Shown piece by piece: positions 17,001 to 24,839 of a DNA stretch of 64,000 nt. Source of the DNA: Calothrix sp. NIES-4105 (GTDB lineage Bacteria > Cyanobacteriota > Cyanobacteriia > Cyanobacteriales > Nostocaceae); assembly GCF_002368415.1 (NCBI RefSeq), contig NZ_AP018290.1:6027614-6091613 (forward strand), in the 5' to 3' direction. Position 1 is the stretch's first letter, and each line of letters starts with the position of its first letter. The position numbers were made by a program, and so were the translations under genes. The notes below the pieces were generated by a model. The model was not told where the DNA came from, ran no database searches, and saw nothing but the letters and a program-made list of their open reading frames with translations.

Positions 17001-17963
17001 TTAGCTGCCAGTTCTACGGATTCTGTCGATTTCACGCTGGAGTTCTTCGAGTTGGCGCCGCAGTCTATCGGCTTCAGTTTCCGTATTTACGTCAACATTT
17101 ACTGCTCCCTCGGCGGTCGAACGCCTGTAGTTTCCCTGGCGGATTTGTTGATATTCAAGGGAAACTGCCCACTCACGTAAATAATGCACACGCTCGACTG
17201 CAAACGGGTGACTTTGCATTTCTCCTATTACCCCTGAGTACATTAACAATTTGTAAACTTGATTAAGTCCGTCCTCGTCGAGCTTATTATATTCTTCTGA
17301 CTGTTTGATAAACTCTTGCAAATGGCACTCGTGGCCATATTTTATACTTCCTCCACTGATTTTCATCATCGTCTTCATAACCGTGTCTAGGTCTTCGATT
17401 ACAAGCAAAGCTGCACGGTCACATGATAATTCGGCTTTACGGCGCCATTCATAAAAAGCTAGCAATAAACCTTGACTAACAAAATTACCTAGACCAAATG
17501 TTACCTCCCCAATCGCACTTGCTGCCCGACTCGCCCACATCGCCATTTGAATTAAAATAGTATGACCACACTTAATATGCCCCAGTTCATGGGCTAACAC
17601 CGCCCTAATTTCGACTTCACTAAGCAAGTCTAGTATCCCTGTATTAATAACGATGTAGGGATTTTCTTTTCCAAGAGAGTAACTGTTAGCGACAGCATTT
17701 TGATCGACGAACAGTTTCGGCTCTGGGTATATGTCCAAAGAAAGGACGCATTCGCGAAACATATGGTAAATGGTGGAATATTGACGAGGCCCAACTTGGA
17801 TGGTGTTGCCCATTAGATAAATCAACTGCGGGCGTTCGGCAAAAAATTCTACAAATTTACGCGCAACGAAATCGAACCCTGGTAAGCTGCGGAGCGTTTG
17901 TTCGGCTTGCCTGTCTAGGGGATGTCGGAATGCTTCGCTTGAAATTCCTGGGTAAGAAGCCAT
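17001..17963 (-). CDS. M48 family zinc metallopeptidase
   Basis: A 320-residue M48 peptidase. HELGH is at 125-129 in AVLAHELGHIKCGH, and the third zinc ligand is Glu178 in KAELSCDRAALL. The preceding YIVINTGILDLLSEVEIRA segment and ANSYSLG are typical of the HtpX/Ste24-like group. There is no convincing N-terminal membrane helix. A hydrophobic stretch around 140-170 may associate with the membrane. The C-terminus is a coiled coil (EADRLRRQLEELQREIDRI). A proteolytic quality-control role is likely. It is monocistronic and divergent from the DinG-like gene. Confidence 0.85.
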   Translation of the reverse strand: MASYPGISSEAFRHPLDRQAEQTLRSLPGFDFVARKFVEFFAERPQLIYLMGNTIQVGPRQYSTIYHMFRECVLSLDIYPEPKLFVDQNAVANSYSLGKENPYIVINTGILDLLSEVEIRAVLAHELGHIKCGHTILIQMAMWASRAASAIGEVTFGLGNFVSQGLLLAFYEWRRKAELSCDRAALLVIEDLDTVMKTMMKISGGSIKYGHECHLQEFIKQSEEYNKLDEDGLNQVYKLLMYSGVIGEMQSHPFAVERVHYLREWAVSLEYQQIRQGNYRRSTAEGAVNVDVNTETEADRLRRQLEELQREIDRIRRTGS

Positions 17964-18095
17964 AATGCTATTTGTTTATAACCAAAACTAAGTTATGTGG
18001 CTAATATAACAATTGCCTATTACCTTATACGGCGCCCACCAAAAACGAGCGTAGTTTTCTAAATTCAAAATCTTTTCGTATGGAACTTAAAGCGT

Positions 18096-19622
18096 GTGAT
18101 TGAGGCAGAAGTTCATTTGTCATTACACAACTTCCTGCGGTCGCAGGCGGGTTTCCCAGCGTGGCACCATCATTTAACGATGGCGCGGTTGGTTGCACGC
18201 GCCTTGCGTTTGGGAAGAAGCGCCTTAATTCAAGTTGGCGCGGTTTGTGGGTACCAAGGAAGGTATCGCACTAGTTTTGTGGCATCGGCGTTGATGTGGC
18301 ACTCTGGAGTAGTTATTGTTGCTCCTTCAACAGTGCAGCAGCGTTTGCTCAAGGTTGAAATTCCTCGTTTACAGCAGTGGTTACAAGTTGATAAGCCAAT
18401 TAGAATTGGTGATGCTTGGGTCGGTGATGACTATCAAGGAATACTTTTAACTTCACCTGAAGTTTGGCTAGAAGCACAATTGACGCAAAACGGCGCCTTC
18501 AGCACGAATATTCCGACAATTATTGATGGTGTTGATGATTTGGAAGATTGGGTACGTGCGGAGCTTACTGTTACACTTTCTCCTAGTTGTTGGGACTCAC
18601 TAGCGCTTGCTTATCCCAAGCACGAATCTATTATCCGTACAGCAAAGGTTGAATTAACGCACAGTATTTTCAAGCATCCTGCTAATCCCTACGAATGTTA
18701 TGCTGTTTCTTCCCTTGAAATCGAAATTTTACAGCGGTTGTATTCGGTTTTGGATATATCTACCCTCCCCGATACATGGAAAAAATTTCATTCTTTGTTT
18801 CTTGCTCAATCGGATACTCCTCTTCTCTGGGCAACTATTAATCGAACATATGGAACATTTTCACTACATGCCTGCCCAGTAGAATTAAATACAACATTGG
18901 CGCCGATTTGGCAGCGTCAACCAATTGTACTGATTGGTAGTGCCATAGAAACAGAAACCGAGGCACCGTTGTTTCGAGAGCGTATGGGATTAGGTGAGGT
19001 AACTTGTTTAAAGTTTTCTGCCGATAATCAAACCGAAGCAATACAACTTTACGTGCCTTATAACTTGCCCTTGCCAAATACACCCGAATATCAAACCGCG
19101 TTTATTCACAAAGCTCGTACATTAGTATGCTTGAGTGCAACGGCGCCTGGGTTAACGGTTATTTTAGTTGGGGATGTGCCGCTAAAAGCACAAGTTGGCA
19201 CAATCTTGGCATCAGAATTTGGTTCACGGGTGCAAGTTGAGAAAACTTGTTTGGATGAAAACGGCATTTTAGTAACTGGTTGGGAATTTTGGCGCGAACA
19301 TCAAAACGTTTTGCCTTCACCGACTCTAATGATTATTGCCACACTACCTTTACCATCGCTAGAAAACCCCTTGGTATCGTTGAGAGTTTCACATTACAAG
19401 CGTTTACACCAAGATTGGTTTCGGTTGTACCTTTTACCCACAGCTTTAAACGAACTCCAGCGTGCTATTGCACCAGTGCGCGAAAACCAAGGAGTGGTCG
19501 CTTTACTCGATAGTCGAGTTGTCAACCGTAGCTATGGCGCCCAAATTCTCAATTCCCTTAGTCCTCTTGCCCGCATTAACTACCTCGATCCCAATTTATT
19601 CAATCCAACTGATACTGATTAG
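18096..19622 (+). CDS. DinG-like helicase family protein (cyanobacterial type)
   Basis: A 508-residue protein resembling the cyanobacterial DinG-related proteins: N-terminal LTMARLVARALRLGRSALIQ, VVIVAPSTVQQRLL, PTIIDGVDDLEDWV in place of a DEAD-type box, and RTLVCLSATAPGL. DinG enzymes are XPD-like 5'-3' DNA helicases. I do not see the iron-sulfur cysteines, and the nucleotide-binding loop (QVGAVCGYQGRYRTSF) lacks a canonical GKT, so activity may be altered or absent. Start GTG 18096 gives MIEAEVHLSLHNFLRSQ, as expected for the family. Confidence 0.7.
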   Translation: MIEAEVHLSLHNFLRSQAGFPAWHHHLTMARLVARALRLGRSALIQVGAVCGYQGRYRTSFVASALMWHSGVVIVAPSTVQQRLLKVEIPRLQQWLQVDKPIRIGDAWVGDDYQGILLTSPEVWLEAQLTQNGAFSTNIPTIIDGVDDLEDWVRAELTVTLSPSCWDSLALAYPKHESIIRTAKVELTHSIFKHPANPYECYAVSSLEIEILQRLYSVLDISTLPDTWKKFHSLFLAQSDTPLLWATINRTYGTFSLHACPVELNTTLAPIWQRQPIVLIGSAIETETEAPLFRERMGLGEVTCLKFSADNQTEAIQLYVPYNLPLPNTPEYQTAFIHKARTLVCLSATAPGLTVILVGDVPLKAQVGTILASEFGSRVQVEKTCLDENGILVTGWEFWREHQNVLPSPTLMIIATLPLPSLENPLVSLRVSHYKRLHQDWFRLYLLPTALNELQRAIAPVRENQGVVALLDSRVVNRSYGAQILNSLSPLARINYLDPNLFNPTDTD

Positions 19623-19740
19623 CTTATATGTTCTATTAAATTAATATTCTGTTACCTACAGCGTTTGCGATGCGACCCATCCAATCACGTTATTATCAAC
19701 GTATAAGTGTGTTTGAAATACCAAATTTTAATCAACGATT

Positions 19741-19956
19741 ATGGGTGAAGCTAAACGTCGTAAAGAATCGCTTGGAGAAAAATACGGGCAGGAGCAGCAA
19801 ATTCTGCCGTGGTTGCCAATTACTAAAACCCAAGCTGATAAGTTTGTCAAATGGACTACAAAGGGCGCCTGGTTTGGAATTGGAACAATGGTTGCTATCT
19901 GGGTAACAATCCGTTTCATCGGCCCTGCTTTTGGTTGGTGGCAAGTTGTCGGTTAG
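19741..19956 (+). CDS. DUF2839 small membrane protein
   Basis: A 71-residue protein: MGEAKRRKESLGEKYG, PWLPITKTQADKFVKWTTKGAW, then one membrane segment (IGTMVAIWVTIRFIGPAFGWW). This order is the DUF2839 signature, a family restricted to cyanobacteria and plastids as far as I know. Function is unknown. It is probably in the thylakoid or plasma membrane with the charged N-terminus in the cytoplasm. It follows the DinG-like gene by 118 bases on the same strand. Overlapping open frames on both strands are shadows. Confidence 0.85.
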   Translation: MGEAKRRKESLGEKYGQEQQILPWLPITKTQADKFVKWTTKGAWFGIGTMVAIWVTIRFIGPAFGWWQVVG

Positions 19957-20825
19957 TTGTAAATCACAAGGCTAAGGGAAAACTAAAACGAAAACATTTA
20001 TTTTCCCTTACCTCACCTGAATGCACCAGTTACGCAATTGTTGTTTGACAAACATTCAATCATCCAGCTAATTAATATAATTACTTTATATGGAGTAATA
20101 AAAACTACTCCGTATTGTTCAATCTAACTAGCCTTAGAGAAACGCACGTTTCTTGAATCTTGAATATATATGTACGTATTGTCAAAATTGCTGTGCATTC
20201 GTGTTACTGATTACTTAGGGCTAGTTTTAGTAACCCTCGTAACTAAAATCTAGAAGTAAGTAGCTATTGTTACTTTTTAAGTAAAGCTTAAGAAATGACC
20301 TGCCGAATTGGCAACATTCTTTATATTGGCTCAGTTATCTTCGTTTTTATTGGTAAGCGCAATTTTTAGGGTTTACGGGATCATAAATTTAGGCGTATAA
20401 ACCGCATTCGGGGCATCTTCGGTTAGTGCGAAACAAATTATCGTGAATATTAGTCTAATTAAACACTGCTTTGAATGCTTATACTTAGTTGTATTTGCAG
20501 TTAAAAGGCAAGCAGGTTTTGCTTGTCGTTTTGTACGAGTACAACAAGGATATAGTTAGTTAGTGTATATATTTAGACAACTATACTCAATAATTTCAAT
20601 TTTTAGACTTGCGTTATTGTTCGTGCATAAGCCTTATACGCTCGTAACGGCTAATGGCACGGAAGTAAAAACAAAGCGCGTTTTTGTCACAAAAAGTAGC
20701 GCATGTTACGCCAATTCGTGAATTTTTGTGCTATTTGTAGCTTTTCCGTGCTTGACTTGTACTCAATCTGAGTTAGTCTTAAAGCGGATTCATTCTCTTA
20801 CAAAAGTCTACAAAGGAAACATTAC
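19957..20825. other. Long gap with hairpins, candidate non-coding RNA or regulatory region
   Basis: About 870 bases with no supported gene. Features seen: GGCAAGCA...TGCTTGTC followed closely by TTGTACGAGTACAA (about 20508-20548), two small stem-loops in a row. TGTCACAAAAAGTAGCGC and GTGAATTTTTGTGC segments near 20685-20730 come next. A TTGACT...TAGTCT pair near 20754-20780 could be a promoter for the small ORF at 20826. No tRNA fold or CRISPR repeat is evident. Confidence 0.4.
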
Positions 20826-20918
20826 ATGAAGACAAGGTTAAATTTGACGGCTCTGTCCGATATCTCTAACCTCAAAAGTGAATGTTTTGATACGGCAGCA
20901 AAAATTCCTATGCACTAA
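20826..20918 (+). CDS. Possible 30-residue leader peptide upstream of DUF1815
   Basis: ATG 20826, preceded by AAAGGAAAC, opens 30 codons: MKTRLNLTALSDISNLKSEC then FDTAAKIPMH and TAA. It is hydrophilic with one Cys, no signal peptide and no family I know. It is followed by a second, 16-codon frame and then the DUF1815 gene, all on one strand. Its start is 230 bases upstream of that gene. It is either a real small protein or a leader. Evidence is limited to the start signal and position. Confidence 0.35.
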   Translation: MKTRLNLTALSDISNLKSECFDTAAKIPMH

Positions 20919-20992
20919 CTTAAGCGGGAGGGAGCATTCCGGGACTTTGTAGATGCCTGGAAATTGTAATGAATAGTTTACAATACCAGTTC

Positions 20993-21043
20993 ATGAGAAA
21001 ATCTAAAGAAAATATAAAACTACGCCCACGTCCTGTGGTGTAA
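20993..21043 (+). CDS. Possible 16-residue leader peptide whose stop abuts the DUF1815 ribosome-binding site
   Basis: ATG 20993 gives MRKSKENIKLRPRPVV and TAA at 21041-21043. The next bases are GGAGGA, the ribosome-binding site of the DUF1815 gene starting GTG 21056. A ribosome ending on this frame would sit on that site, so coupling or attenuation is possible. The peptide is strongly basic and ends Arg-Pro-Arg-Pro. I see no known attenuator motif. Confidence 0.35.
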   Translation: MRKSKENIKLRPRPVV

Positions 21044-21055
21044 GGAGGAAAAAAA

Positions 21056-21400
21056 GTGTTTCTAAGATTAGCGCAACAACATAGGCAGTTTGTCCAAGAC
21101 TTGGTAATGAATTTACAAGCATTGGCGATAGTACTCGAACGTCGCGGGTACCCTGCATCATGCTATACCTGTGGTGACCAAATGAACAGTGCTTCATTTA
21201 TGGTTAGCCTTGGAGAAAATCATTTAATTCGGTTTTTGGTATCCGACTATGGAATTACCTGGACTGAAATGCGTGATGACCGCGAGCTGATGAAGTTGGA
21301 AGGAGCTGAGGCTGTTAACCAGTTGCAAGAGTTGGCTAATATCGTCAAATACTCGATGCAAGCAGGCGCCACTAACAAAACCCTTGCCAAGCGTCACTAA
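21056..21400 (+). CDS. DUF1815 family protein
   Basis: A 114-residue soluble protein: MFLRLAQQHRQFVQDLVMNL, ALAIVLERRGYPASCYTCGD, FMVSLGENHLIRFLVSDYG and TEMRDDRELMKLEGAEAVNQL. This is the DUF1815 pattern, highly conserved in cyanobacteria and of unknown function. Two cysteines in SCYTCGD are conspicuous. GTG 21056 is chosen because a strong GGAGGA lies 7 bases before it and family members begin MFLRLA. A long leader with two small frames precedes it, and an AT-rich gap of over 400 bases follows, so it is probably monocistronic and perhaps post-transcriptionally controlled. Confidence 0.85.
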   Translation: MFLRLAQQHRQFVQDLVMNLQALAIVLERRGYPASCYTCGDQMNSASFMVSLGENHLIRFLVSDYGITWTEMRDDRELMKLEGAEAVNQLQELANIVKYSMQAGATNKTLAKRH

Positions 21401-21827
21401 GTATAATAATTATGTATATTTATTTACATATGTTTATTTACAAAGTGTGCGTGAAGACAAGGTAATTATGAAATGCTTCTGAAGCCAAGTTCAGAATAAG
21501 CGTGTAAACGTGCTAACCGAATCTCAACAATCTTTAATACTGCAAGTGGTTGTGCAGTACAATCGGCAACGAGAGCGGAAGCATGAGTTGAAAAGGAAGC
21601 GTATATAGCACCGAAGCGAGTTAACTGTGATATAATCATGAGCAAAATGTGGCTATGTTCATGAATAGGGTGACATTCGGAATAATCGAACTGAAAATAA
21701 AAACACTCGCGGTGCTATAACTGCTGACCCTCGAAGAAATAAAGCATAAATATAACTACGTTGCGAGTGCGTTAGTATATTTTAACTAACTACCAGTTAT
21801 TTTCCTAGAACTACAATATGTGTTGTT
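21401..21827. other. Gap of ~430 bases, nothing recognised
   Basis: No gene or clear hairpin family member. GTGAAGACAAGGT near 21450 repeats an 11-base stretch (GAAGACAAGGT) present at the start of the small ORF at 20826, so the two sites flank the DUF1815 gene. The meaning is unknown. Confidence 0.4.
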
Positions 21828-21878
21828 ATGCTATTTCCAGTCGGAATAGCTAATACTAATAGATGGGAAAATTTTAAT

Positions 21879-22373
21879 ATGTCCGAAGAAAAAGCAAATC
21901 AATACTCGTTACCCACTAGTACAATTACCAATCCATCATCGAGTACATACCAAAACTGGTTTGAGTATCCAGTGCGTGTATATCCTCACCATACAGATTA
22001 TGCTGGAATTGTCTGGCATGGAACTTATATAACTTGGATGGAAGAAGCGCGCGTTGAGTATTTACGCACCTACGGTATAAACTACGCCGATTTAGTTGCT
22101 TTAGGTTGCGATTTACCAGTTGTAGAATTATCTATACGCTACCATCGGTCATTACAACTAGGAACAACAGCAATTTTAAAAACGCGGATGGGTGATTTGA
22201 GCGGTGTACGTATCAACTTTGAGTATGCTCTCGAATCTGAAGATGCGAAAGAATTATATATAACCGCAACAGTAACGCTTGTAGCATTAGACCGAGAGCG
22301 TGGTAAGATAATGCGTCAACTTCCTACAAATGTCAAAGACGCGCTTCTCAAAATTTCCAACCCCATGAATTAA
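21879..22373 (+). CDS. YbgC/FadM-type hotdog acyl-CoA thioesterase
   Basis: A hotdog-fold thioesterase of the 4-hydroxybenzoyl-CoA/YbgC group. It has RVYPHHTDYAGIVWHGTYITWMEEARVEYLR, with the Asp in HHTDYAGIVWHG as the expected catalytic residue, and then YHRSLQLGT and NFEYAL strands. It hydrolyses acyl-CoA or acyl-ACP thioesters. The substrate is not clear, and dihydroxynaphthoyl-CoA (phylloquinone pathway) is one possibility. ATG 21879 gives 164 residues and is preferred. ATG 21828 would add 17 residues and has no better ribosome-binding site. A perfect hairpin repeat follows at 22401. Confidence 0.8.
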   Translation: MSEEKANQYSLPTSTITNPSSSTYQNWFEYPVRVYPHHTDYAGIVWHGTYITWMEEARVEYLRTYGINYADLVALGCDLPVVELSIRYHRSLQLGTTAILKTRMGDLSGVRINFEYALESEDAKELYITATVTLVALDRERGKIMRQLPTNVKDALLKISNPMN

Positions 22374-22400
22374 ATTATATTTCCATGTAAAACTTCATAA

Positions 22401-22427
22401 AGTAAGGTGGGCACTGCCCACCTTACT
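22401..22427. repeat. Perfect hairpin AGTAAGGTGGGCA / TGCCCACCTTACT
   Basis: Thirteen-base arms with a one-base centre, 27 bases after the thioesterase stop. It belongs to the GGTGGGC/GCCCACC family also seen at 8672, 32648 and 47175. Suitable as a terminator stem but without a T-run. Confidence 0.7.
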
Positions 22428-22503
22428 AAACTACAAATATTAAACACATAGGAATTATTGCCATATCTCACAATTAATCTAAAGAGTTGAGCTATAAATA
22501 ACT

Positions 22504-22602
22504 ATGCAACAAATTACTCTTGCACAAGCATCACAACGGCTATCTGAATTAATCGAGGCTGCAATTAATGGTGAGGAAATCATTATTACTAACGCTTTTT
22601 AA
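22504..22602 (+). pseudogene. Truncated Phd/YefM-type antitoxin
   Basis: ATG 22504 gives MQQITLAQASQRLSELIEAA then INGEEIIITNAF and TAA. The start of Phd/YefM antitoxins in cyanobacteria reads ITLxEAxxxLxELIxxAxxGEEIIIT, so this is the N-terminal DNA-binding half with the toxin-binding C-terminus lost. No toxin gene follows. A perfect inverted-repeat element begins 35 bases later, perhaps linked to the truncation. Confidence 0.6.
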
Positions 22603-22636
22603 TTACTCTTGCTAAATAAAAAGTAGAAACATAAAT

Positions 22637-22676
22637 CGTAGGTTGGTTTTGATTAGAGCGCGTAACCCAACCTACG
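22637..22676. repeat. 40-base element with perfect 10-base terminal inverted repeats
   Basis: CGTAGGTTGG at the left and CCAACCTACG at the right around 20 bases containing AGAGCGCGTAAC. It has the same termini as the 53638 element and is the smallest complete member here. Confidence 0.75.
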
Positions 22677-22681
22677 AATAA

Positions 22682-22867
22682 TTATCTACCAACCGCGCGC
22701 GTACCCTGAGTAAAGTAATTAATCACATCAAATATAGTCACACCGTAACCTACTTGTAAAAAGTAAATTACTGCGGCAAGCAGTACTGCATTTACGACCG
22801 TTGTCTTAATTACTCTGAGAAGAAATATAAAGATAGTCCACGCTACAAACAAGGCTACGATGACCAT
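22682..22867 (-). CDS. Small cyanobacterial membrane protein, hypothetical
   Basis: A 61-residue protein with two adjoining hydrophobic segments (VIVALFVAWTIFIFLLRVIK and VVNAVLLAAVIYFLQVGYG) and a C-terminal amphipathic end (TIFDVINYFTQ). Small proteins of this layout are widespread in filamentous cyanobacteria and lack assigned functions. It stands alone between the antitoxin remnant and the upstream side of the IS607-type element. Confidence 0.5.
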   Translation of the reverse strand: MVIVALFVAWTIFIFLLRVIKTTVVNAVLLAAVIYFLQVGYGVTIFDVINYFTQGTRAVGR

Positions 22868-23141
22868 ATATGTATAAAAAAACTTAAGTATGTAATTGAG
22901 TCTGTGGTTGTTTTAATCTGAACTAAAACAATGATAATAGTACTTGATTTTGACTAAACTTAAACCAAATTTAAGTATTAATTAGCACTATCATCAACAT
23001 TCACTTGTAATTATGGCTGTTCAATTATATTTTGTCTATAGTTGGTAAGCTTTTTTCCCCCGGATTTTACCGAGGGTCTATAACTAGTTAGTACTTTGCT
23101 AATATTTGCTCACTTTCCTTCAAGTATGCTAATATGAGTGT

Positions 23142-23738
23142 ATGGCTTACATACCACTCAGAAAAGCGGTCGAATTTCTGGGATTGCACCCAAATACTTT
23201 GAGGAAGTACGCTGATGAAGGGAAAATCAAAAGTATCAAAAACTCAGCAGGGCAAAGACTCTACGACGTTGAATCCTACACCCGTGGCGATACAACTGGA
23301 GTTACCACTATTTGCTACTGTCGAGTCTCTTCCTCAAAACAACGTGACGACCTTGACCGACAAGTCGTGTACATGCAGTCCCTCTACCCAACAGCAGAAA
23401 TTATCAGAGACGTTGGGTCAGGTATCAACTTTAAGCGCAAAGGTTTGCAGTCCTTATTGGACAAGCTTATGCGCGGAGATAAGTTCACACTTGTCGTTGC
23501 CTGTCGTGACCGACTCGCACGGTTTGGATTCGAGCTTTTTCAGTACATGGTCGAGCAAAACGGTGGACAAATCGTGGTTCTCGACAAAACTGTACATTGC
23601 CCAGAATCAGAACTTACCCAAGATTTACTCTCAATCCTTCACGTCTTTTCCTGTAGAATGCACGGACTTAGAAAAATTCGAGCGAAAATCAAGGAAGACT
23701 TATCTTTATCTGACAAAGAAGCAGAAAACAACAATTAA
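23142..23738 (+). CDS. tnpA: IS607 serine recombinase TnpA
   Basis: A 198-residue protein. The N-terminal MerR-like helix-turn-helix is YIPLRKAVEFLGLHPNTLRKYADEGKI. The serine recombinase domain follows, with TICYCRVSSSKQRDDLDRQV (catalytic Ser in RVSS), RKGLQSLLDKL and VVACRDRLARFGFELF. This order, DNA-binding domain first, is specific to the IS607 family. It catalyses excision and insertion through a 5'-phosphoserine intermediate. The last ~50 codons overlap tnpB in another frame. It looks intact. Confidence 0.9.
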   Translation: MAYIPLRKAVEFLGLHPNTLRKYADEGKIKSIKNSAGQRLYDVESYTRGDTTGVTTICYCRVSSSKQRDDLDRQVVYMQSLYPTAEIIRDVGSGINFKRKGLQSLLDKLMRGDKFTLVVACRDRLARFGFELFQYMVEQNGGQIVVLDKTVHCPESELTQDLLSILHVFSCRMHGLRKIRAKIKEDLSLSDKEAENNN

Positions 23739-24798
23739 ATATTGGTTTGGTGTCGCCAGATTTGTTTATAATCAAACTATTGAACTACTAAGAGATGGAG
23801 TAATAAAAGCTAATTGGAAAGCAATAAAAGGTGACATTCTTAACGGCTTACCCGATTGGTGCAAGGATACTCCTTATCAAATTAAATCAATAGCAATCAA
23901 GGATGGTTGTAAAGCAGTAAGCAATGCCAAATTAAAATTTAAAAAGACTGGTGAAGTAAATCGAGTTAGTTTTAAATCTAGAAAATCCCCAAAACAATCG
24001 TGTTATATTCCCAAGTCTGCTGTATCAGAGAAAGGAATTTATCACACAATATTAGGTGAAGTTAAATATAAAGAAACTTTACCTTATAATTTTGGTGACT
24101 GTCGATTAGTATGCGTTTATGACGACTACTACTTGACTTTACCAACAGAAAGTCTACAACTAGAAACCGAGAACCAAGGACGTGTTGTAGCTTTAGACCC
24201 TGGTATTAGAACGTTTTTAACTTTTTACTCTGAGTCTTCAGTTGGCTGGTTAGGTAAGAACGCTAACATTAAAATTCAAAAACTTTGCTTTAAGCTAGAT
24301 GAATTGTGTAGTGTCATTTCTAAAACTACTGGGCAACAAAAAAGAAGATTCAAAAAAGCAGCAAACCGAATTAGAGCTAAAATAAAAAACTTGGTTTCTG
24401 AATTACATCAAAAATCAGCTAAGTTTTTGGTTGATAACTTTGATGTAATCTTGCTTCCTACTTTTGAAACATCCCAGATGGCAAAGAAAGGAAAGCGTAG
24501 AATCAGGTCAAAATCAGTACGTCAGATGTTAACACTATCACACTATCAATTCAAACAATTTATAAAACATAAAGCGTTTGAACACAACAAAGTAGTGTTA
24601 GACGTTAACGAAGCGTATACTTCTAAAACAGTTAGCTGGACTGGTGAAATGATTAAAATTGGTGGGTCTAAAATCATTAAATCCCCATCCACAGGTCAAA
24701 CTATGGATAGGGATTTAAATGGTGCGCGAGGGATTTTCCTTCGTGCATTGGTTGATACGCCCTGGCTAAGAGAGAATCTTAGCTTGATTATTTGTTAA
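23563..24798 (+). CDS. tnpB: TnpB RNA-guided nuclease of the IS607 element
   Basis: A TnpB with RuvC-like residues in ALDPGIRTF (Asp), LLPTFETSQM (Glu) and MDRDLNGARG (Asp). The N-terminal KTTIKYWFGVARFVYNQTIELL and CKAVSNAKLKFKK are typical. The zinc-finger position is occupied by YTSKTVSWTGEM without the usual CxxC pairs, as in a cyanobacterial subgroup. TnpB cuts DNA guided by an omega RNA made from the element end. The start is unresolved: conserved sequence begins near 23689, the nearest in-frame conventional start is GTG 23563 inside tnpA, and the open frame extends to ATG 23215. Coupling or slippage from tnpA is possible. Confidence 0.8.
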   Translation: MDKSWFSTKLYIAQNQNLPKIYSQSFTSFPVECTDLEKFERKSRKTYLYLTKKQKTTIKYWFGVARFVYNQTIELLRDGVIKANWKAIKGDILNGLPDWCKDTPYQIKSIAIKDGCKAVSNAKLKFKKTGEVNRVSFKSRKSPKQSCYIPKSAVSEKGIYHTILGEVKYKETLPYNFGDCRLVCVYDDYYLTLPTESLQLETENQGRVVALDPGIRTFLTFYSESSVGWLGKNANIKIQKLCFKLDELCSVISKTTGQQKRRFKKAANRIRAKIKNLVSELHQKSAKFLVDNFDVILLPTFETSQMAKKGKRRIRSKSVRQMLTLSHYQFKQFIKHKAFEHNKVVLDVNEAYTSKTVSWTGEMIKIGGSKIIKSPSTGQTMDRDLNGARGIFLRALVDTPWLRENLSLIIC

Positions 24799-24839
24799 CA
24801 TGCGTTGGGAATTGTTAACGAAAAAGTATCGGAATGTAA

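Larger units (their letters stand above)
23040..24838 (+). mobile_element. IS607-family element (serine recombinase plus TnpB), ends approximate
   Basis: Two overlapping genes, an IS607-type serine recombinase and a TnpB nuclease, define the element. IS607 elements have no terminal inverted repeats, so ends cannot be set by eye. The left end is after the small membrane gene, with a hairpin CCCCCGGATTTTACCGAGGG at about 23057-23077. The right end lies in the 41 bases between the tnpB stop and the dxr stop at 24840. There is no GGCGCC site inside, in contrast to neighbouring core genes, which fits recent arrival. The omega RNA expected at the 3' end of tnpB would have to extend into or abut the dxr 3' end. 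Confidence 0.75.

Noticed and set aside
19670..20048. Alternative frames on both strands over the DUF2839 gene
   Set aside because: Only the 19741-19956 frame gives the recognised family sequence.
19957..20825. tRNA or known riboswitch in the long leader region
   Set aside because: I could not fold a cloverleaf or match a riboswitch consensus; only generic stem-loops are visible.
23215..23562. N-terminal ~116 codons of the long tnpB reading frame
   Set aside because: They translate tnpA in another frame; no TnpB resembles them, so the long start is not accepted.
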